64,000 nucleotides of DNA. Source: Microvirga sp. VF16. Lineage in GTDB: Bacteria > Pseudomonadota > Alphaproteobacteria > Rhizobiales > Beijerinckiaceae. The stretch lies in the NCBI RefSeq assembly GCF_016864375.1, contig NZ_CP069354.1, forward strand, positions 3,445,501 to 3,509,500, given 5' to 3'. Of this stretch, positions 47,479 to 56,305 are shown piece by piece. A program made the position numbers and the translations under genes. Each line of letters starts with the position of its first letter. The first letter of the stretch is position 1. The notes under the pieces are model-generated. The model worked only from the letters and a program-made list of their open reading frames with translations. It had not been told where the DNA came from and made no database searches.

Positions 47479-48564
47479 TCAGCCGCCGAGATGCTTCAGC
47501 GGATCGACGGGCTGCGCACCCTTGCGGATCTCGAAGTGCAGCTGCGGCGAGGTCACGTTGCCGGTCTGGCCGGAGGTCGCGATCACCTGACCGCGCTTCA
47601 CCTGCTCGCCGCGCTTCACACTGAGCGAGCCGTTATGGGCATAAGCCGAGACGAAGCCGTTCTCGTGTTTGATCAGGACGAGATTGCCGTAGCCCTTCAC
47701 CTCGCTGCCCGCGTAGGTCACGGTGCCAGCCTCGGCAGCCTTGACCGGCGTACCTTCGGGGACGGCGATGTTGATGCCCTCGTTGCCGCCATTGGCGCCA
47801 AAACCGGCAATGACACGGCCACGGGCCGGCCAGCGGAAGTCGCCAGTGACGCTGGCGGTCTGCTCGGGCTCCTGCACAGGGGCCTTCGCGGCCTCCTGCG
47901 GAACCGGAGCAACCGGCTGAACAGCCGCTGCAGGCTTCACGGGCTCAGGCTGGGTGAGAGCGGCCACCTTGGATTGCTCGACGACAGGCTTCGGCGCGGA
48001 CACCAGAGGCTTCGCCGCAGAGACCAGCGGCTCGTTCGTTGCCGATGCGACCTGCATCGGCGCGGACTTGGCGGGAGCCGGAGCGACCGGAGCCTGCGCC
48101 GTCGCAGTCATGCCGGGACGAACGCGCTTAGCCGGCTCGGTGGCGGCAACCGGCGTGGTGGCGGCAGGCACTTTCGAGGTATCGACGAGACGGAACTTCG
48201 GCTGGGTGGCCGGCTGCGCGGCAACCGATTGAGCAACCGGCATGGGGCGCGGCTGGATCGGCGTGGGAGCGGAGGCGATGCGAGCAGGCTGCGACAACGG
48301 CTGGGACTGCACGGGGGGCAGAGCTTGTGCCTGAACCGAAGGTGTCGGCATCGGAGCCGCGGAATAGGACGGGTAGCTTTGGGGCTGCGACGGGGCCGAG
48401 GCGGTCGTATCCATGCGCTCGCTGGTAGCGAAGGGATTGGAGAACGGGTTCTCGGCGAACCTCGCACTGTCGGTACTGCAAGCCGCCGCCGCACTGCCGA
48501 TCACACCCACCAGAGCGATCCGCGACACCGCAACCCAATGCCCAGAACACACACGCAACCGCAT
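47479..48564 (-). CDS. LytM-domain lipoprotein (NlpD/EnvC-like), probably an amidase activator
   Basis: A protein of 361 residues. The signal ends AAAAC, placing the lipid-modified cysteine at residue 29. A long Pro/Ala/Gln-rich segment follows, then the LytM (M23) domain from about residue 240. The zinc ligands are lost: the HxxxD motif reads NEGIN (GNEGINIAVPEGTPVKAAEA) and only LHFEIR keeps its His. Such degenerate domains activate cell-wall amidases rather than cut peptidoglycan. No LysM repeat is visible, unlike classical NlpD. It lies downstream of surE and pcm, a standard arrangement. Confidence 0.85.
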   Translation of the reverse strand: MRLRVCSGHWVAVSRIALVGVIGSAAAACSTDSARFAENPFSNPFATSERMDTTASAPSQPQSYPSYSAAPMPTPSVQAQALPPVQSQPLSQPARIASAPTPIQPRPMPVAQSVAAQPATQPKFRLVDTSKVPAATTPVAATEPAKRVRPGMTATAQAPVAPAPAKSAPMQVASATNEPLVSAAKPLVSAPKPVVEQSKVAALTQPEPVKPAAAVQPVAPVPQEAAKAPVQEPEQTASVTGDFRWPARGRVIAGFGANGGNEGINIAVPEGTPVKAAEAGTVTYAGSEVKGYGNLVLIKHENGFVSAYAHNGSLSVKRGEQVKRGQVIATSGQTGNVTSPQLHFEIRKGAQPVDPLKHLGG

Positions 48565-48681
48565 CACTCAACCCCAACCGAACGCAACTCGATGAAGCCA
48601 TTAAAAGCCTGTTCAGGTTAAGCAACGGTTGACGCTAGGCAGATTGTCGTAACCTTGTCCGAAAATTTTTCGATCCGGTCA

Positions 48682-48811
48682 GAGCATCGGACCCAAAAGT
48701 GGATTTGCACTTTTGGGTCCGATGCTCATTCTCTAGCTGGCGCATCTTCGGTACGACCCGAAGGGCCGCGTCAGCGAATAACCGGGATCCACTTTTTCGC
48801 CCGATGCGCTA
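48682..48811. repeat. Family B paired-hairpin repeat fused to the pcm stop codon
   Basis: Hairpin I, GCATCGGACCCAAAAGTGG to TTTTGGGTCCGATGC, is followed by a linker with CTCTAG. Hairpin II runs from GGCGCATCTTCGG to CCCGATGCGCTA, with an extra CGACCCGAAGGGCCGCGTCA segment in its loop. The final CTA is the complement of the pcm TAG stop. Confidence 0.85.
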
Positions 48812-49492
48812 AAGAGTTGCCGCGACGCCGGTGACGAGAGGCGAAATGCGCAAGGGCGCGCCGACCGATTGCGTCAACTCACCGTCGGCATTGCGTTCCA
48901 TCCGCACGAGGTGAGGCACGCCCTCGATTGTGAGCGCCCCGATCAAACGGCTACCTGGCCCGAGGAGCGACATCACCGCCTCCGGGATCTCTGGACGGGC
49001 GCCATTGAGCAGGATGCGGTCGAAGCGGTCGCGCACACGAACGGCAAGGCCGTCGCCCACCTCCAGGCGGACTTTGCCGGCCTCCACGATCTTGAGATGC
49101 TGCGCCGCGCTTTCCGCGAGCGTGTTGAAGCGCTCGACGCTCGTCACCTCCGCGCCGAGCCGTGCCAGAAGCGCCGTCACATAGCCGCTGCCGGTGCCGA
49201 CCTCGAGGACGCGTTGGCCGGATTGCACGCTGAGGGCAAGCAGCATGGCCGCGACCGTGGCAGGTCCCGTCATGGTCTGACCGCAGGGCAGCGGCAGGGC
49301 GACATCAGTACGGGCGAGATCGGTGAAGCGGCGCGGCGCAAAAACTTCGCGCGGCACGAGTTCCATGGCGCGAAGGAGAGCCGTGTCGCGGATGCCTTTG
49401 GCGCGCAAGGACAGGATGAAGGACGCAGCACCGATCGCCTCCTGCTCGTCGCGGGCTTCCGCTTCAGGCAGGAAAGGCATGTCCTGGTTCAT
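48809..49492 (-). CDS. pcm: Protein-L-isoaspartate O-methyltransferase
   Basis: A protein of 227 residues. It methylates isoaspartyl residues so that damaged proteins can revert. VPREVFAPRRFTDLARTDVA and PLPCGQTMTGPATVAAMLLA carry the family motifs around the substrate pocket, and RVLEVGTGSGYVTALLARLG is the AdoMet motif I. FDRILLNGARPEIPEAVMSL corresponds to the later conserved block. It follows surE by 16 bases, the common surE-pcm pair. The TAG stop is the edge of a repeat. Confidence 0.93.
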   Translation of the reverse strand: MNQDMPFLPEAEARDEQEAIGAASFILSLRAKGIRDTALLRAMELVPREVFAPRRFTDLARTDVALPLPCGQTMTGPATVAAMLLALSVQSGQRVLEVGTGSGYVTALLARLGAEVTSVERFNTLAESAAQHLKIVEAGKVRLEVGDGLAVRVRDRFDRILLNGARPEIPEAVMSLLGPGSRLIGALTIEGVPHLVRMERNADGELTQSVGAPLRISPLVTGVAATL

Positions 49493-49508
49493 CGTGCCCG
49501 CACTTTCA

Positions 49509-50270
49509 TCAGCCGAAGGCCTGCGCGTAACGCGTCAGGGTCGGCTCGTCCGTCATGTCGATGCGAAGCGGTGTGACGGCAATGCGCCGGTTGGCGATGG
49601 CCCAGAGATCCGTGCCGTTGCCGGGCGTGAAGGGACGGCGCTCGAAGGCAATCCAGAAATAGGGATTGCCGCGCCCGTCCCGGCGCTCGTCGAGGCGCAG
49701 AAGCTCCTGCGTGCGCTGGCCTTGGTTGACGAGAGCCGTGCCCTCGACTTCCTCCGGCTCGCAATCCGGAAAGTTCACGTTGACGAGGATGCCCTTGTCG
49801 ACACCTGCCTCGAGAATCTTGCGCACGACCTTGGGACCATGATGCTCTGAGCATTGCCAGCGCGGCGCATTGCGCGTGCCCGGGCCATAGGCCTGCGAGA
49901 GCGCGATGGAAGGAATCCCCAAAATCGTGCCTTCGATGGCGCCTGCCACCGTGCCGGAATAGGTCACGTCCTCCGCCACGTTCTGCCCGCGATTGACGCC
50001 GGAGAGAATGAGATCGGGCTTGGTGTCCTGCATGAGATGGCGCACGCCCATGATCACGCAATCGGTCGGCGTGCCCTTCACGGCAAAATGCCGATTGGAA
50101 ATTTCGCGCAGGCGCAGTGGGTCGTTGAGAGACAGCGAGTGCGCAACGCCGCTCTGATCGGTCTCCGGCGCGACCACCCACACATCGTCAGACAGGGCGC
50201 GGGCGATGGACTCCAGGGTCTTCAACCCTGGAGCATGAATGCCGTCGTCGTTGGTGCAGAGAATGCGCAT
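49509..50270 (-). CDS. surE: 5'/3'-nucleotidase SurE
   Basis: A protein of 253 residues. It removes phosphate from nucleoside monophosphates with a divalent metal. MRILCTNDDGIHAPGLKTLE has the metal-binding Asp8-Asp9 pair (the DDG motif), DQSGVAHSLSLNDPLRL holds the conserved serine, and LSGVNRGQNVAEDVTYSGTV the conserved asparagine. It starts one base after the serS stop and is followed by pcm; the three are probably one operon. Confidence 0.95.
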   Translation of the reverse strand: MRILCTNDDGIHAPGLKTLESIARALSDDVWVVAPETDQSGVAHSLSLNDPLRLREISNRHFAVKGTPTDCVIMGVRHLMQDTKPDLILSGVNRGQNVAEDVTYSGTVAGAIEGTILGIPSIALSQAYGPGTRNAPRWQCSEHHGPKVVRKILEAGVDKGILVNVNFPDCEPEEVEGTALVNQGQRTQELLRLDERRDGRGNPYFWIAFERRPFTPGNGTDLWAIANRRIAVTPLRIDMTDEPTLTRYAQAFG

Positions 50271-50271
50271 G

Positions 50272-51633
50272 TCAGGCCTGACGTTCGATGCGTGTCATGC
50301 CGCCCATATAGGGCTGGAGCACCGACGGGATTGTGACGCTGCCGTCCTCGTTCTGGTAATTCTCCAGAACGGCCACGAGCGTGCGGCCGACCGCAAGGCC
50401 CGAGCCGTTGAGCGTGTGCACGAAACGCGGCTGCTTCTCGCCCGCGGCACGATAGCGCGCATTCATGCGGCGGGCCTGGAAATCGGAGCAGACCGAGCAG
50501 CTCGAAATCTCGCGATACATCCCCTGCCCCGGCAGCCAGACCTCGATGTCGTAGGTCTTGGTCGAGGAGAAGCCCATATCGCCGGTGCAGAGCGTCATGG
50601 TGCGGAACGGCAGCTCGAGTTTCTTGAGTACGTTCTCCGCGCTCGTGAGCATGCGTTCGTGCTCGTCGGTCGAGGTCTCCGGCGTGGTGATTGAGACAAG
50701 CTCGCATTTCACGAACTGGTGCTGACGGATCATGCCGCGCGTGTCGCGGCCCGCGGAACCGGCCTCGGCGCGGAAGCTCGGCGTGAGCGCAGTGAAACGC
50801 AGGGGCAGTTCCTCCTCGGAGAGGATCTGCTCGCGCACGAGATTGGTGAGCGTCACTTCCGCCGTCGGGATCATGCCATAACGGGTGTCCTTGATCATCT
50901 TGGCGATCGCGTCGCGCGGCTGGCCTTCGAGAGCCGCAGCAACGACCTGCTCGAGCGAGTTGCCGGGAAAGGCCCAGAACTGATCGTCCTCGAACTTCGG
51001 CAGTTGCGCCGTGCCAAACATGGCATCGTCACGCACCAGCAACGGCGGATTCACTTCCGTGTAGCCATGCTCGTTGACATGCAGGTCGATCATGAACTGC
51101 CCGAGCGCGCGCTCAAGACGAGCCAAGCCGCCTTTCAGCACGACGAAGCGCGAGCCGGAGAGTTTTGCCGCCGTCTCGAAATCCATAAGATCAAGAGCTT
51201 CGCCGAGCTCGAAATGCTGCTTGGCGCTGTTAAGCGTGCGCGGCGTGCCGAAGCGGTGACGCTCCACGTTGCCATGCTCGTCGGTACCCACCGGCACATC
51301 GTCCTTGGGGATGTTCGGGATCGCCGCAAGCGCATCGAACAGGGCCTTCTCGGCACTCCGCTCGGCCTCCTCCAGCTCCGGCATCGTATCCTTGATCCGG
51401 GCCACTTCGGCCATCAGCTCCTGGGCCCTCGCCTCGTCCTTCTTGGCTTTCGCCTGGCCGATCTCCTTGGACATCGCGTTTCGGCGCTCGGTTGCGGCCT
51501 GCAGGGCGGAGATGGCGGCCTTGCGCTTGTCATCGAGGGAGATCAGGTGCGCTGACAGGGGCCCCATGCCCCGGTTCCGGAGGCCTTGATCGAAAGCCGC
51601 GGGATTCTCGCGGATGGAACGGATATCGTGCAT
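50272..51633 (-). CDS. serS: Serine-tRNA ligase
   Basis: A protein of 453 residues. The N-terminal coiled-coil arm ([40 protein letters not shown]) binds the long variable arm of tRNA-Ser. The class II core has [10 protein letters not shown]-type and [20 protein letters not shown] (motif 2) and [20 protein letters not shown] (motif 3 with the conserved Arg). It charges tRNA-Ser and tRNA-Sec with serine. It is encoded downstream of tatC and directly before surE. Confidence 0.97.
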   Translation of the reverse strand: MHDIRSIRENPAAFDQGLRNRGMGPLSAHLISLDDKRKAAISALQAATERRNAMSKEIGQAKAKKDEARAQELMAEVARIKDTMPELEEAERSAEKALFDALAAIPNIPKDDVPVGTDEHGNVERHRFGTPRTLNSAKQHFELGEALDLMDFETAAKLSGSRFVVLKGGLARLERALGQFMIDLHVNEHGYTEVNPPLLVRDDAMFGTAQLPKFEDDQFWAFPGNSLEQVVAAALEGQPRDAIAKMIKDTRYGMIPTAEVTLTNLVREQILSEEELPLRFTALTPSFRAEAGSAGRDTRGMIRQHQFVKCELVSITTPETSTDEHERMLTSAENVLKKLELPFRTMTLCTGDMGFSSTKTYDIEVWLPGQGMYREISSCSVCSDFQARRMNARYRAAGEKQPRFVHTLNGSGLAVGRTLVAVLENYQNEDGSVTIPSVLQPYMGGMTRIERQA

Positions 51634-51733
51634 GGGATGAGGACCTGCTTCGTCAAGCGGCCCTGCCCTTTCGACAAGACCGCCCCTTCAACTCTTGCCG
51701 AGGATGGCGGTCGATGGAGAGGCCTTTCGAGGC

Positions 51734-52537
51734 CTATCCCTCTGCCGCGCGCGCGGCCTCGGCTTCCGCACGCTTCTTCTCGACCATGCGGACGGAGAAG
51801 ATGGATGCCTCGTAAAGAAGCAAGGTGGGGACCGCAAGGGCGAACTGGCTGATCACGTCCGGCGGGGTGAGAACGGCCGCGATCACAAAGACGACGACGA
51901 TGGCGTAGCGACGCTTGTCCTTCAGGAACTGCGAATCGATGATCCCGGCTCGGGCGAGAAGGGTCAGGACGACGGGCAGCTGGAAGCAGATGCCGAAGGC
52001 GAAGATCAGGGTCATGATCAGCGACAGATACTCGCTGACCTTGGGCAGAAACTCGATGGCAGGGCTCGTATCCGTCGCCAGTTGCTGCATGCCCACGGAG
52101 AAGCGCATGAGCAGCGGCATGGCGATGAAATAGACGCAGGCCGCACCGATGACGAACAGGACCGGCGTGGCGACGAGGTACGGCACGAAGGCCCGGCGCT
52201 CGTTCTTGTAGAGGCCCGGCGCCACGAACTTGTAGATCTGAATGGCGATGATCGGGAAAGCCAGGAAGCCTGCGCCGAAAGCCGCGACCTGGATCTGCGT
52301 GAACAGATACTCGAGGCCGTGGGTATAGACGAGATGCGCCCTGTCCGGCGAGCCGACAGCGAGGACGTAGGGCCAGACGAGCGCATTGTAGATGTACTTT
52401 GCGCCTGCAAAGCAGATGAAAAACATGGCCACGAACGCAACCAGCGCCTTGATCAGGCGCGAGCGCAACTCGGTCAGATGCTCGATCAGAGGCGCGCGCG
52501 AAGCTTCGACCTCATCCTCTTCAATGGCGGTGGTCAT
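51734..52537 (-). CDS. tatC: Sec-independent protein translocase TatC
   Basis: A protein of 267 residues with six membrane segments. It is the receptor of the twin-arginine export system for folded proteins. PLIEHLTELRSRLIKALVAF is the conserved N-terminal cap with the HLxELR motif, and FLAFPIIAIQIYKFVAPGLY KNER the signature of the first periplasmic region. The C-terminus is alanine-rich and charged. Its start overlaps the tatB stop by four bases (ATGA), so tatB and tatC are coupled. Confidence 0.97.
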   Translation of the reverse strand: MTTAIEEDEVEASRAPLIEHLTELRSRLIKALVAFVAMFFICFAGAKYIYNALVWPYVLAVGSPDRAHLVYTHGLEYLFTQIQVAAFGAGFLAFPIIAIQIYKFVAPGLYKNERRAFVPYLVATPVLFVIGAACVYFIAMPLLMRFSVGMQQLATDTSPAIEFLPKVSEYLSLIMTLIFAFGICFQLPVVLTLLARAGIIDSQFLKDKRRYAIVVVFVIAAVLTPPDVISQFALAVPTLLLYEASIFSVRMVEKKRAEAEAARAAEG

Positions 52538-53133
52538 CCGGCTTTCGCGTCCGATTTTTCTGAAAGTTGTTCGGCAAGGGCTGCCTGCTGGGCCTCGTAC
52601 TCGGCTTCGCGCCGCAAGGATTCGGCGATCTCCTTGGCGGGATCAACCGTGGGCGGAGGCGGCAGATCGATCAACGGATCGGCGGGAACCGGTGCCCGCC
52701 CTTCCACGACTGCCTGAACCGAGGCATCGGAGGTGATTTGAGCAGGCGTTTCCGGATCGGGTGACGATTGATCGGTCGTCACCAGGGCGACCTCCTGCAC
52801 GGTCTCGGTCTCAGAGGCCTTCTCGGGAGGAGCCGACACAGGCGCCTCGATCGAAGTCTTCAACTCGTCGCGGATCGTCTGGATCGGGTTGAAGCTCGTA
52901 TTGGTCGCCGACGAGACGGAATCATTCACGCCCTGGAGCTGCTTCTTGACCTCGTCGAGCTCGGCTTCCCGCATGGCCTCGTTGAACTGGCCCTGAAACT
53001 CCGCCGCCATGCGGCGAAGCTTGCTCGTCATTTGCCCGACCGTCCGCAGCGCCTTCGGCAGATCCTTCGGGCCGATCACGATCAGCGCGACGGCGCCGAT
53101 CACCATGATCTCACCCCAGCTCATGTCCAACAT
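52534..53133 (-). CDS. tatB: Sec-independent protein translocase TatB
   Basis: A protein of 199 residues. MLDMSWGEIMVIGAVALIVI is the short membrane helix with the conserved Glu8, followed by GPKDLPKALRTVGQMTSKLR, the amphipathic helix of TatB. The rest is an acidic, proline-rich cytoplasmic tail longer than that of the E. coli protein but usual in alphaproteobacteria. With TatC it forms the receptor for twin-arginine signals. Confidence 0.95.
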   Translation of the reverse strand: MLDMSWGEIMVIGAVALIVIGPKDLPKALRTVGQMTSKLRRMAAEFQGQFNEAMREAELDEVKKQLQGVNDSVSSATNTSFNPIQTIRDELKTSIEAPVSAPPEKASETETVQEVALVTTDQSSPDPETPAQITSDASVQAVVEGRAPVPADPLIDLPPPPTVDPAKEIAESLRREAEYEAQQAALAEQLSEKSDAKAG

Positions 53134-53207
53134 GACGTGGCCTCGAACCTGCCCCTTAGGTACTCACGCGTACTGACACGCCGCTGTGAAGCGACGGCGC
53201 ACGAAGC

Positions 53208-53450
53208 TTAGCCGACCTTGTGGTCCGTCGTCGCAGTGCTCGTCGGAGCACCGGCCTGATGGTCGATGGTGCGGACCGGCTCGGACGGCTGAGCGGGCTT
53301 TGCCGGGGTATCGTCCTCGGACATGCCCTTCTTGAAGGCTTTGATGCCCTTCGCGACATCGCCCATCATATCGGAGATCTTGCCGCGTCCGAACAGAAGG
53401 ACGACGATCAGACCCACGACGATCCAGTGCCAAATACTCGTGCCACCCAT
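53208..53450 (-). CDS. tatA: Sec-independent protein translocase TatA
   Basis: A protein of 80 residues. [20 protein letters not shown] is the membrane helix; [20 protein letters not shown] contains the FGRGK hinge and the amphipathic helix that lines the translocation pore. A short polar tail follows. A GGAGG eight bases before the ATG at 53450 decides the start. It is first in tatA-tatB-tatC and lies 57 bases after the ABC ATPase gene. Confidence 0.95.
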   Translation of the reverse strand: MGGTSIWHWIVVGLIVVLLFGRGKISDMMGDVAKGIKAFKKGMSEDDTPAKPAQPSEPVRTIDHQAGAPTSTATTDHKVG

Positions 53451-53507
53451 GGCAATTCCTCCTGCGCCTGAAGAGGCGCGATTTCCCAATATGAACTTGT
53501 CGCCAAC

Positions 53508-54632
53508 CTATGCGTCGGAGGCGGCGAAAACAAGGACATCCTTCGTATCGATCTCGATGCCCACATCCTGTCCCTCGTTCACACCAACAGGATCGTGAAC
53601 GCGGGCCTGGAGAGGGCGGTCCACCCCCTGCACGTCAATGTGCACGAGATCGACCTCGCCGAGAAAGCGACGAGACACCACACGTCCCGGCAGGCAGAAA
53701 CCGGCAGGCTTGAGCTTGAGCCCTTGCGGACGCACGCAGACGATGGCGGGGCCATCCTCCAGATGCGGCGCCGGAAACACGCCGACAGGACAGGAAACCT
53801 GGCCATTGCGCACCACACCCTCAAGCTCGTTGAAGTCGCAGAAGAAGCGCGCGGCGAAAAGGTTCTCCGGCCGACGATAGATCTCCTCAGCCTCGCCCTG
53901 CTGGATGATCGTTCCGGCGCGCATGAGCACGATCCGGTCGGCGATCCGCATGGCCTCCTCGGGATCGTGGGTCACCACGATGGTCGTAGCGCCGGTTTCT
54001 CTCAGGATTGCGACGGTCTCGTCCCGGATGGCATCGCGCATGCGCCGGTCGAGGTTCGAGAATGGCTCGTCCATGAGCAGAACCCCGGGCCGCGGCGCGA
54101 TCGAGCGCGCCAGCGCCACGCGCTGCTGCTCGCCGCCGGACAGGGTGTGAGGATATTCGTTGGCGTAATGCTCAAGCCCGACGCGGGACAGGGCACGGCG
54201 CGCGGCGATGCCGGCTTCGGAGGCCGAAAGATCCTTGAGGCCGAACATGATGTTCTGCTGGATCGTCATGTGCGGGAACAGAGCATAATCCTGAAACATC
54301 AGCCCGATGCCGCGCCGCTCCGGCTCCAGGAATGTCCGTGGCCCGCTCACCTCCCGGCCGTCCATGAGCACTCGGCCCGAGGTCGGTGCCTCGACTCCCG
54401 CGGCGATGCGCAGCAGGGTGGTCTTTCCACAGCCGGAATGGCCGAGCAGGCAGACGATCTCCCCCGGTTCGACGGTGAGCGAGACATCGTCGAGCGCCCG
54501 CTGGCTGTCATAGGCCTGGACGATGTTCTCGAAGGTGAGCTGGGCCGGGATCGAGGCGCCCGCCGTGCCGCGCTGCCCCCAGCGGGGCAGACGAAACCGG
54601 TCGCGCGCGGACCCGACGGGCCTAGCAATCAT
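53508..54632 (-). CDS. ABC transporter ATP-binding protein, iron(III)/spermidine type
   Basis: A protein of 374 residues. Walker A is GHSGCGKTT (residues 64-72), the signature LSGGEQQRVALARSI, Walker B LLMDEPFSNLD, and the switch VVTHDPEEA. The C-terminal 120 residues form a TOBE-type domain (GPAIVCVRPQGLKLKPAGF). The nearest types are FbpC/PotA-like importers for iron(III), polyamine, thiosulfate or related substrates, but no permease or binding-protein gene is adjacent, so the substrate is unknown. Its ATG overlaps the scpB stop by four bases, and it stands between scpB and tatA, genes that are usually close together. Confidence 0.88.
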   Translation of the reverse strand: MIARPVGSARDRFRLPRWGQRGTAGASIPAQLTFENIVQAYDSQRALDDVSLTVEPGEIVCLLGHSGCGKTTLLRIAAGVEAPTSGRVLMDGREVSGPRTFLEPERRGIGLMFQDYALFPHMTIQQNIMFGLKDLSASEAGIAARRALSRVGLEHYANEYPHTLSGGEQQRVALARSIAPRPGVLLMDEPFSNLDRRMRDAIRDETVAILRETGATTIVVTHDPEEAMRIADRIVLMRAGTIIQQGEAEEIYRRPENLFAARFFCDFNELEGVVRNGQVSCPVGVFPAPHLEDGPAIVCVRPQGLKLKPAGFCLPGRVVSRRFLGEVDLVHIDVQGVDRPLQARVHDPVGVNEGQDVGIEIDTKDVLVFAASDA

Positions 54633-55354
54633 TCCTGGCCTGCCTCGGTCTGGTGCATGTCCAGAGGCTGAAGCGGATCGTCCTCGAGAGGATCCTCGTC
54701 CTCGCGCAGGGCATCCGCATCGGATGGCACCGGCACCGAGAAGTCGGAAGGAACGCGCCCTTCGATGAATCCGGCGCCCTTAAGTTCTTCAAGGCCCGGC
54801 AGATCCTCGATGGCATCGAGGCCGAAATGCTCCAGGAAGCCTGGCGTCGTGCCGTAAGTGACCGGACGGCCCGGAGCCTTCCGGCGGCCTCTCAGGCGGA
54901 TCCAGCCCGTCTCCAGGAGCGTATCGATGGTGCCTTTCGAGGTGGCGACACCGCGGATCTCTTCGATCTCGGCGCGGGTGACCGGCTGGTGATAGGCGAT
55001 GATCGCCAGGGTCTCCATGGCGGCGCGGGAAAGCCTGCGCTGCTCGACCACGTCGCGGGCGAGCACGAAAGACAGGTCGCTAGCGGTCCGGAAGGTCCAT
55101 TTGCCGGCAACCCGGATGAGATTGACGCCGCGGGGCGCATAAAGCTCGGTCAGATCCTGCAGGATCTTTGCCACATCGGCACCTTCCGGCAGGCGGCCGG
55201 TCAGTTCTTCGATGCTCAGAGGCGTGGCGGCGGCGAACAGCAACGCTTCGGCGATGCGCATGGCCTCGCCATGATCGGGAACGTGGCTGACCTCGGATTC
55301 ATGGGCTTCGGGCGTATCGACCGTATCTTCATCTTCGTGCATGTCGGGCAGCAC
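54629..55354 (-). CDS. scpB: Segregation and condensation protein B
   Basis: A protein of 241 residues. After an acidic leader, two winged-helix domains follow: AMRIAEALLFAAATPLSIEE, then ETLAIIAYHQPVTRAEIEEI RGV, the family signature, and RPVTYGTTPGFLEHFGLDAI near the end. ScpB binds ScpA and the SMC ATPase in chromosome condensation. The GTG at 55354 has GGAG six bases upstream and lies one base after the scpA stop; an ATG four codons later is possible. The acidic tail is a local feature. Confidence 0.93.
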   Translation of the reverse strand: MLPDMHEDEDTVDTPEAHESEVSHVPDHGEAMRIAEALLFAAATPLSIEELTGRLPEGADVAKILQDLTELYAPRGVNLIRVAGKWTFRTASDLSFVLARDVVEQRRLSRAAMETLAIIAYHQPVTRAEIEEIRGVATSKGTIDTLLETGWIRLRGRRKAPGRPVTYGTTPGFLEHFGLDAIEDLPGLEELKGAGFIEGRVPSDFSVPVPSDADALREDEDPLEDDPLQPLDMHQTEAGQE

Positions 55355-55355
55355 C

Positions 55356-56156
55356 TTAAACTCCTGCTTCGACCGGATCTGCGACGGGCTTGACCCAGAC
55401 CGGAGCGAAGGCCTCGTCCTGCCGGATCGTGAGCTTGCCTTCGCGCACCATTTCCAGGGTGGCGGACAGGGCCGAGGCCAGAATGGTCGGGCGCATGGCA
55501 GGCTCGACCATGTATTCCACGAGATAGGCGTCGAGGGTTACCCAATCGCTCAGGTGACCGACAAGCCGCTCCAGGGCCTCCCGCGCATCGACCAGCGACC
55601 AGACATTCCGCTTGTGCAGAGACACCTTGGAATTGAACTGGATCTGCCGCTGCTGGGCATAGGCCTTGAGGAGGTCGTAGAGGCTCGCCTCGTAACGGGA
55701 ATCCCGGTTGATGATGACGGGCTCCGGCGCCCCGCGGGCGAAGACGTCGCGACCGAGCCAGGCCCGCTCGCCCATCTTCTTGGCCGCCTCGCGGATCGCC
55801 TCCAGGCGGCGCAGGCGCAGGGCCAGGGCGGAGGCGAGATCCTCGGCACTCGGCTCCTCGCCCTTCGGCGGTTCGGGCAGCAGGAGGCGTGACTTGAGAT
55901 AGGCGAGCCAAGCCGCCATCACGAGATAATCCGCCGCCAGTTCCAGGCGCATGCGGCGCGCCTCCTCGATGAAGGCGATGTATTGCTCGGCCAGCGCCAG
56001 GATCGAGATGCGGTGGAGATCCACCTTCTGGCGGCGGGCGAGTTCCAGCAGGAGGTCGAGCGGCCCTTCGAAACCGTCCACGTCGACGAGCAGGGCGGGC
56101 TCGCTTTCGCCTCGCTCCGTGCGTTCGACATCCTCGAAGGGTAAGGGCTTTGCCAT
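55356..56156 (-). CDS. scpA: Segregation and condensation protein A
   Basis: A protein of 266 residues, the kleisin that bridges SMC heads. FEGPLDLLLELARRQKVDLH RIS is the conserved N-terminal motif that contacts the SMC neck, and LAADYLVMAAWLAYLKSRLL LPE continues it. The C-terminal winged helix ends the chain (VREGKLTIRQDEAFAPVWVK). It forms a two-gene unit with scpB. A family B repeat separates it from nagZ upstream. Confidence 0.94.
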   Translation of the reverse strand: MAKPLPFEDVERTERGESEPALLVDVDGFEGPLDLLLELARRQKVDLHRISILALAEQYIAFIEEARRMRLELAADYLVMAAWLAYLKSRLLLPEPPKGEEPSAEDLASALALRLRRLEAIREAAKKMGERAWLGRDVFARGAPEPVIINRDSRYEASLYDLLKAYAQQRQIQFNSKVSLHKRNVWSLVDAREALERLVGHLSDWVTLDAYLVEYMVEPAMRPTILASALSATLEMVREGKLTIRQDEAFAPVWVKPVADPVEAGV

Positions 56157-56180
56157 CGACCGTACTCAACTCATGGGGTT

Positions 56181-56290
56181 CGAGCATCGGACCCAAAAGT
56201 GGCCACCACTTTTGGGTCCGATGCTCTTCTTCTTGAAGAGCGCATCGTCCGGCGCCGAAAACCGGATCCACTTTTCTGCACGATGCGCTA
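56181..56290. repeat. Family B paired-hairpin repeat between nagZ and scpA
   Basis: Hairpin I runs from GCATCGGACCCAAAAGTGG to CCACTTTTGGGTCCGATGC, a nearly perfect 19-base pairing. The linker is TCTTCTTCTTGAAGA. Hairpin II runs from GCGCATCGTCCGG to CACGATGCGCTA. It lies 15 bases before the nagZ stop codon. Confidence 0.85.
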
Positions 56291-56305
56291 AGAGCTTCAT
56301 TAGCT

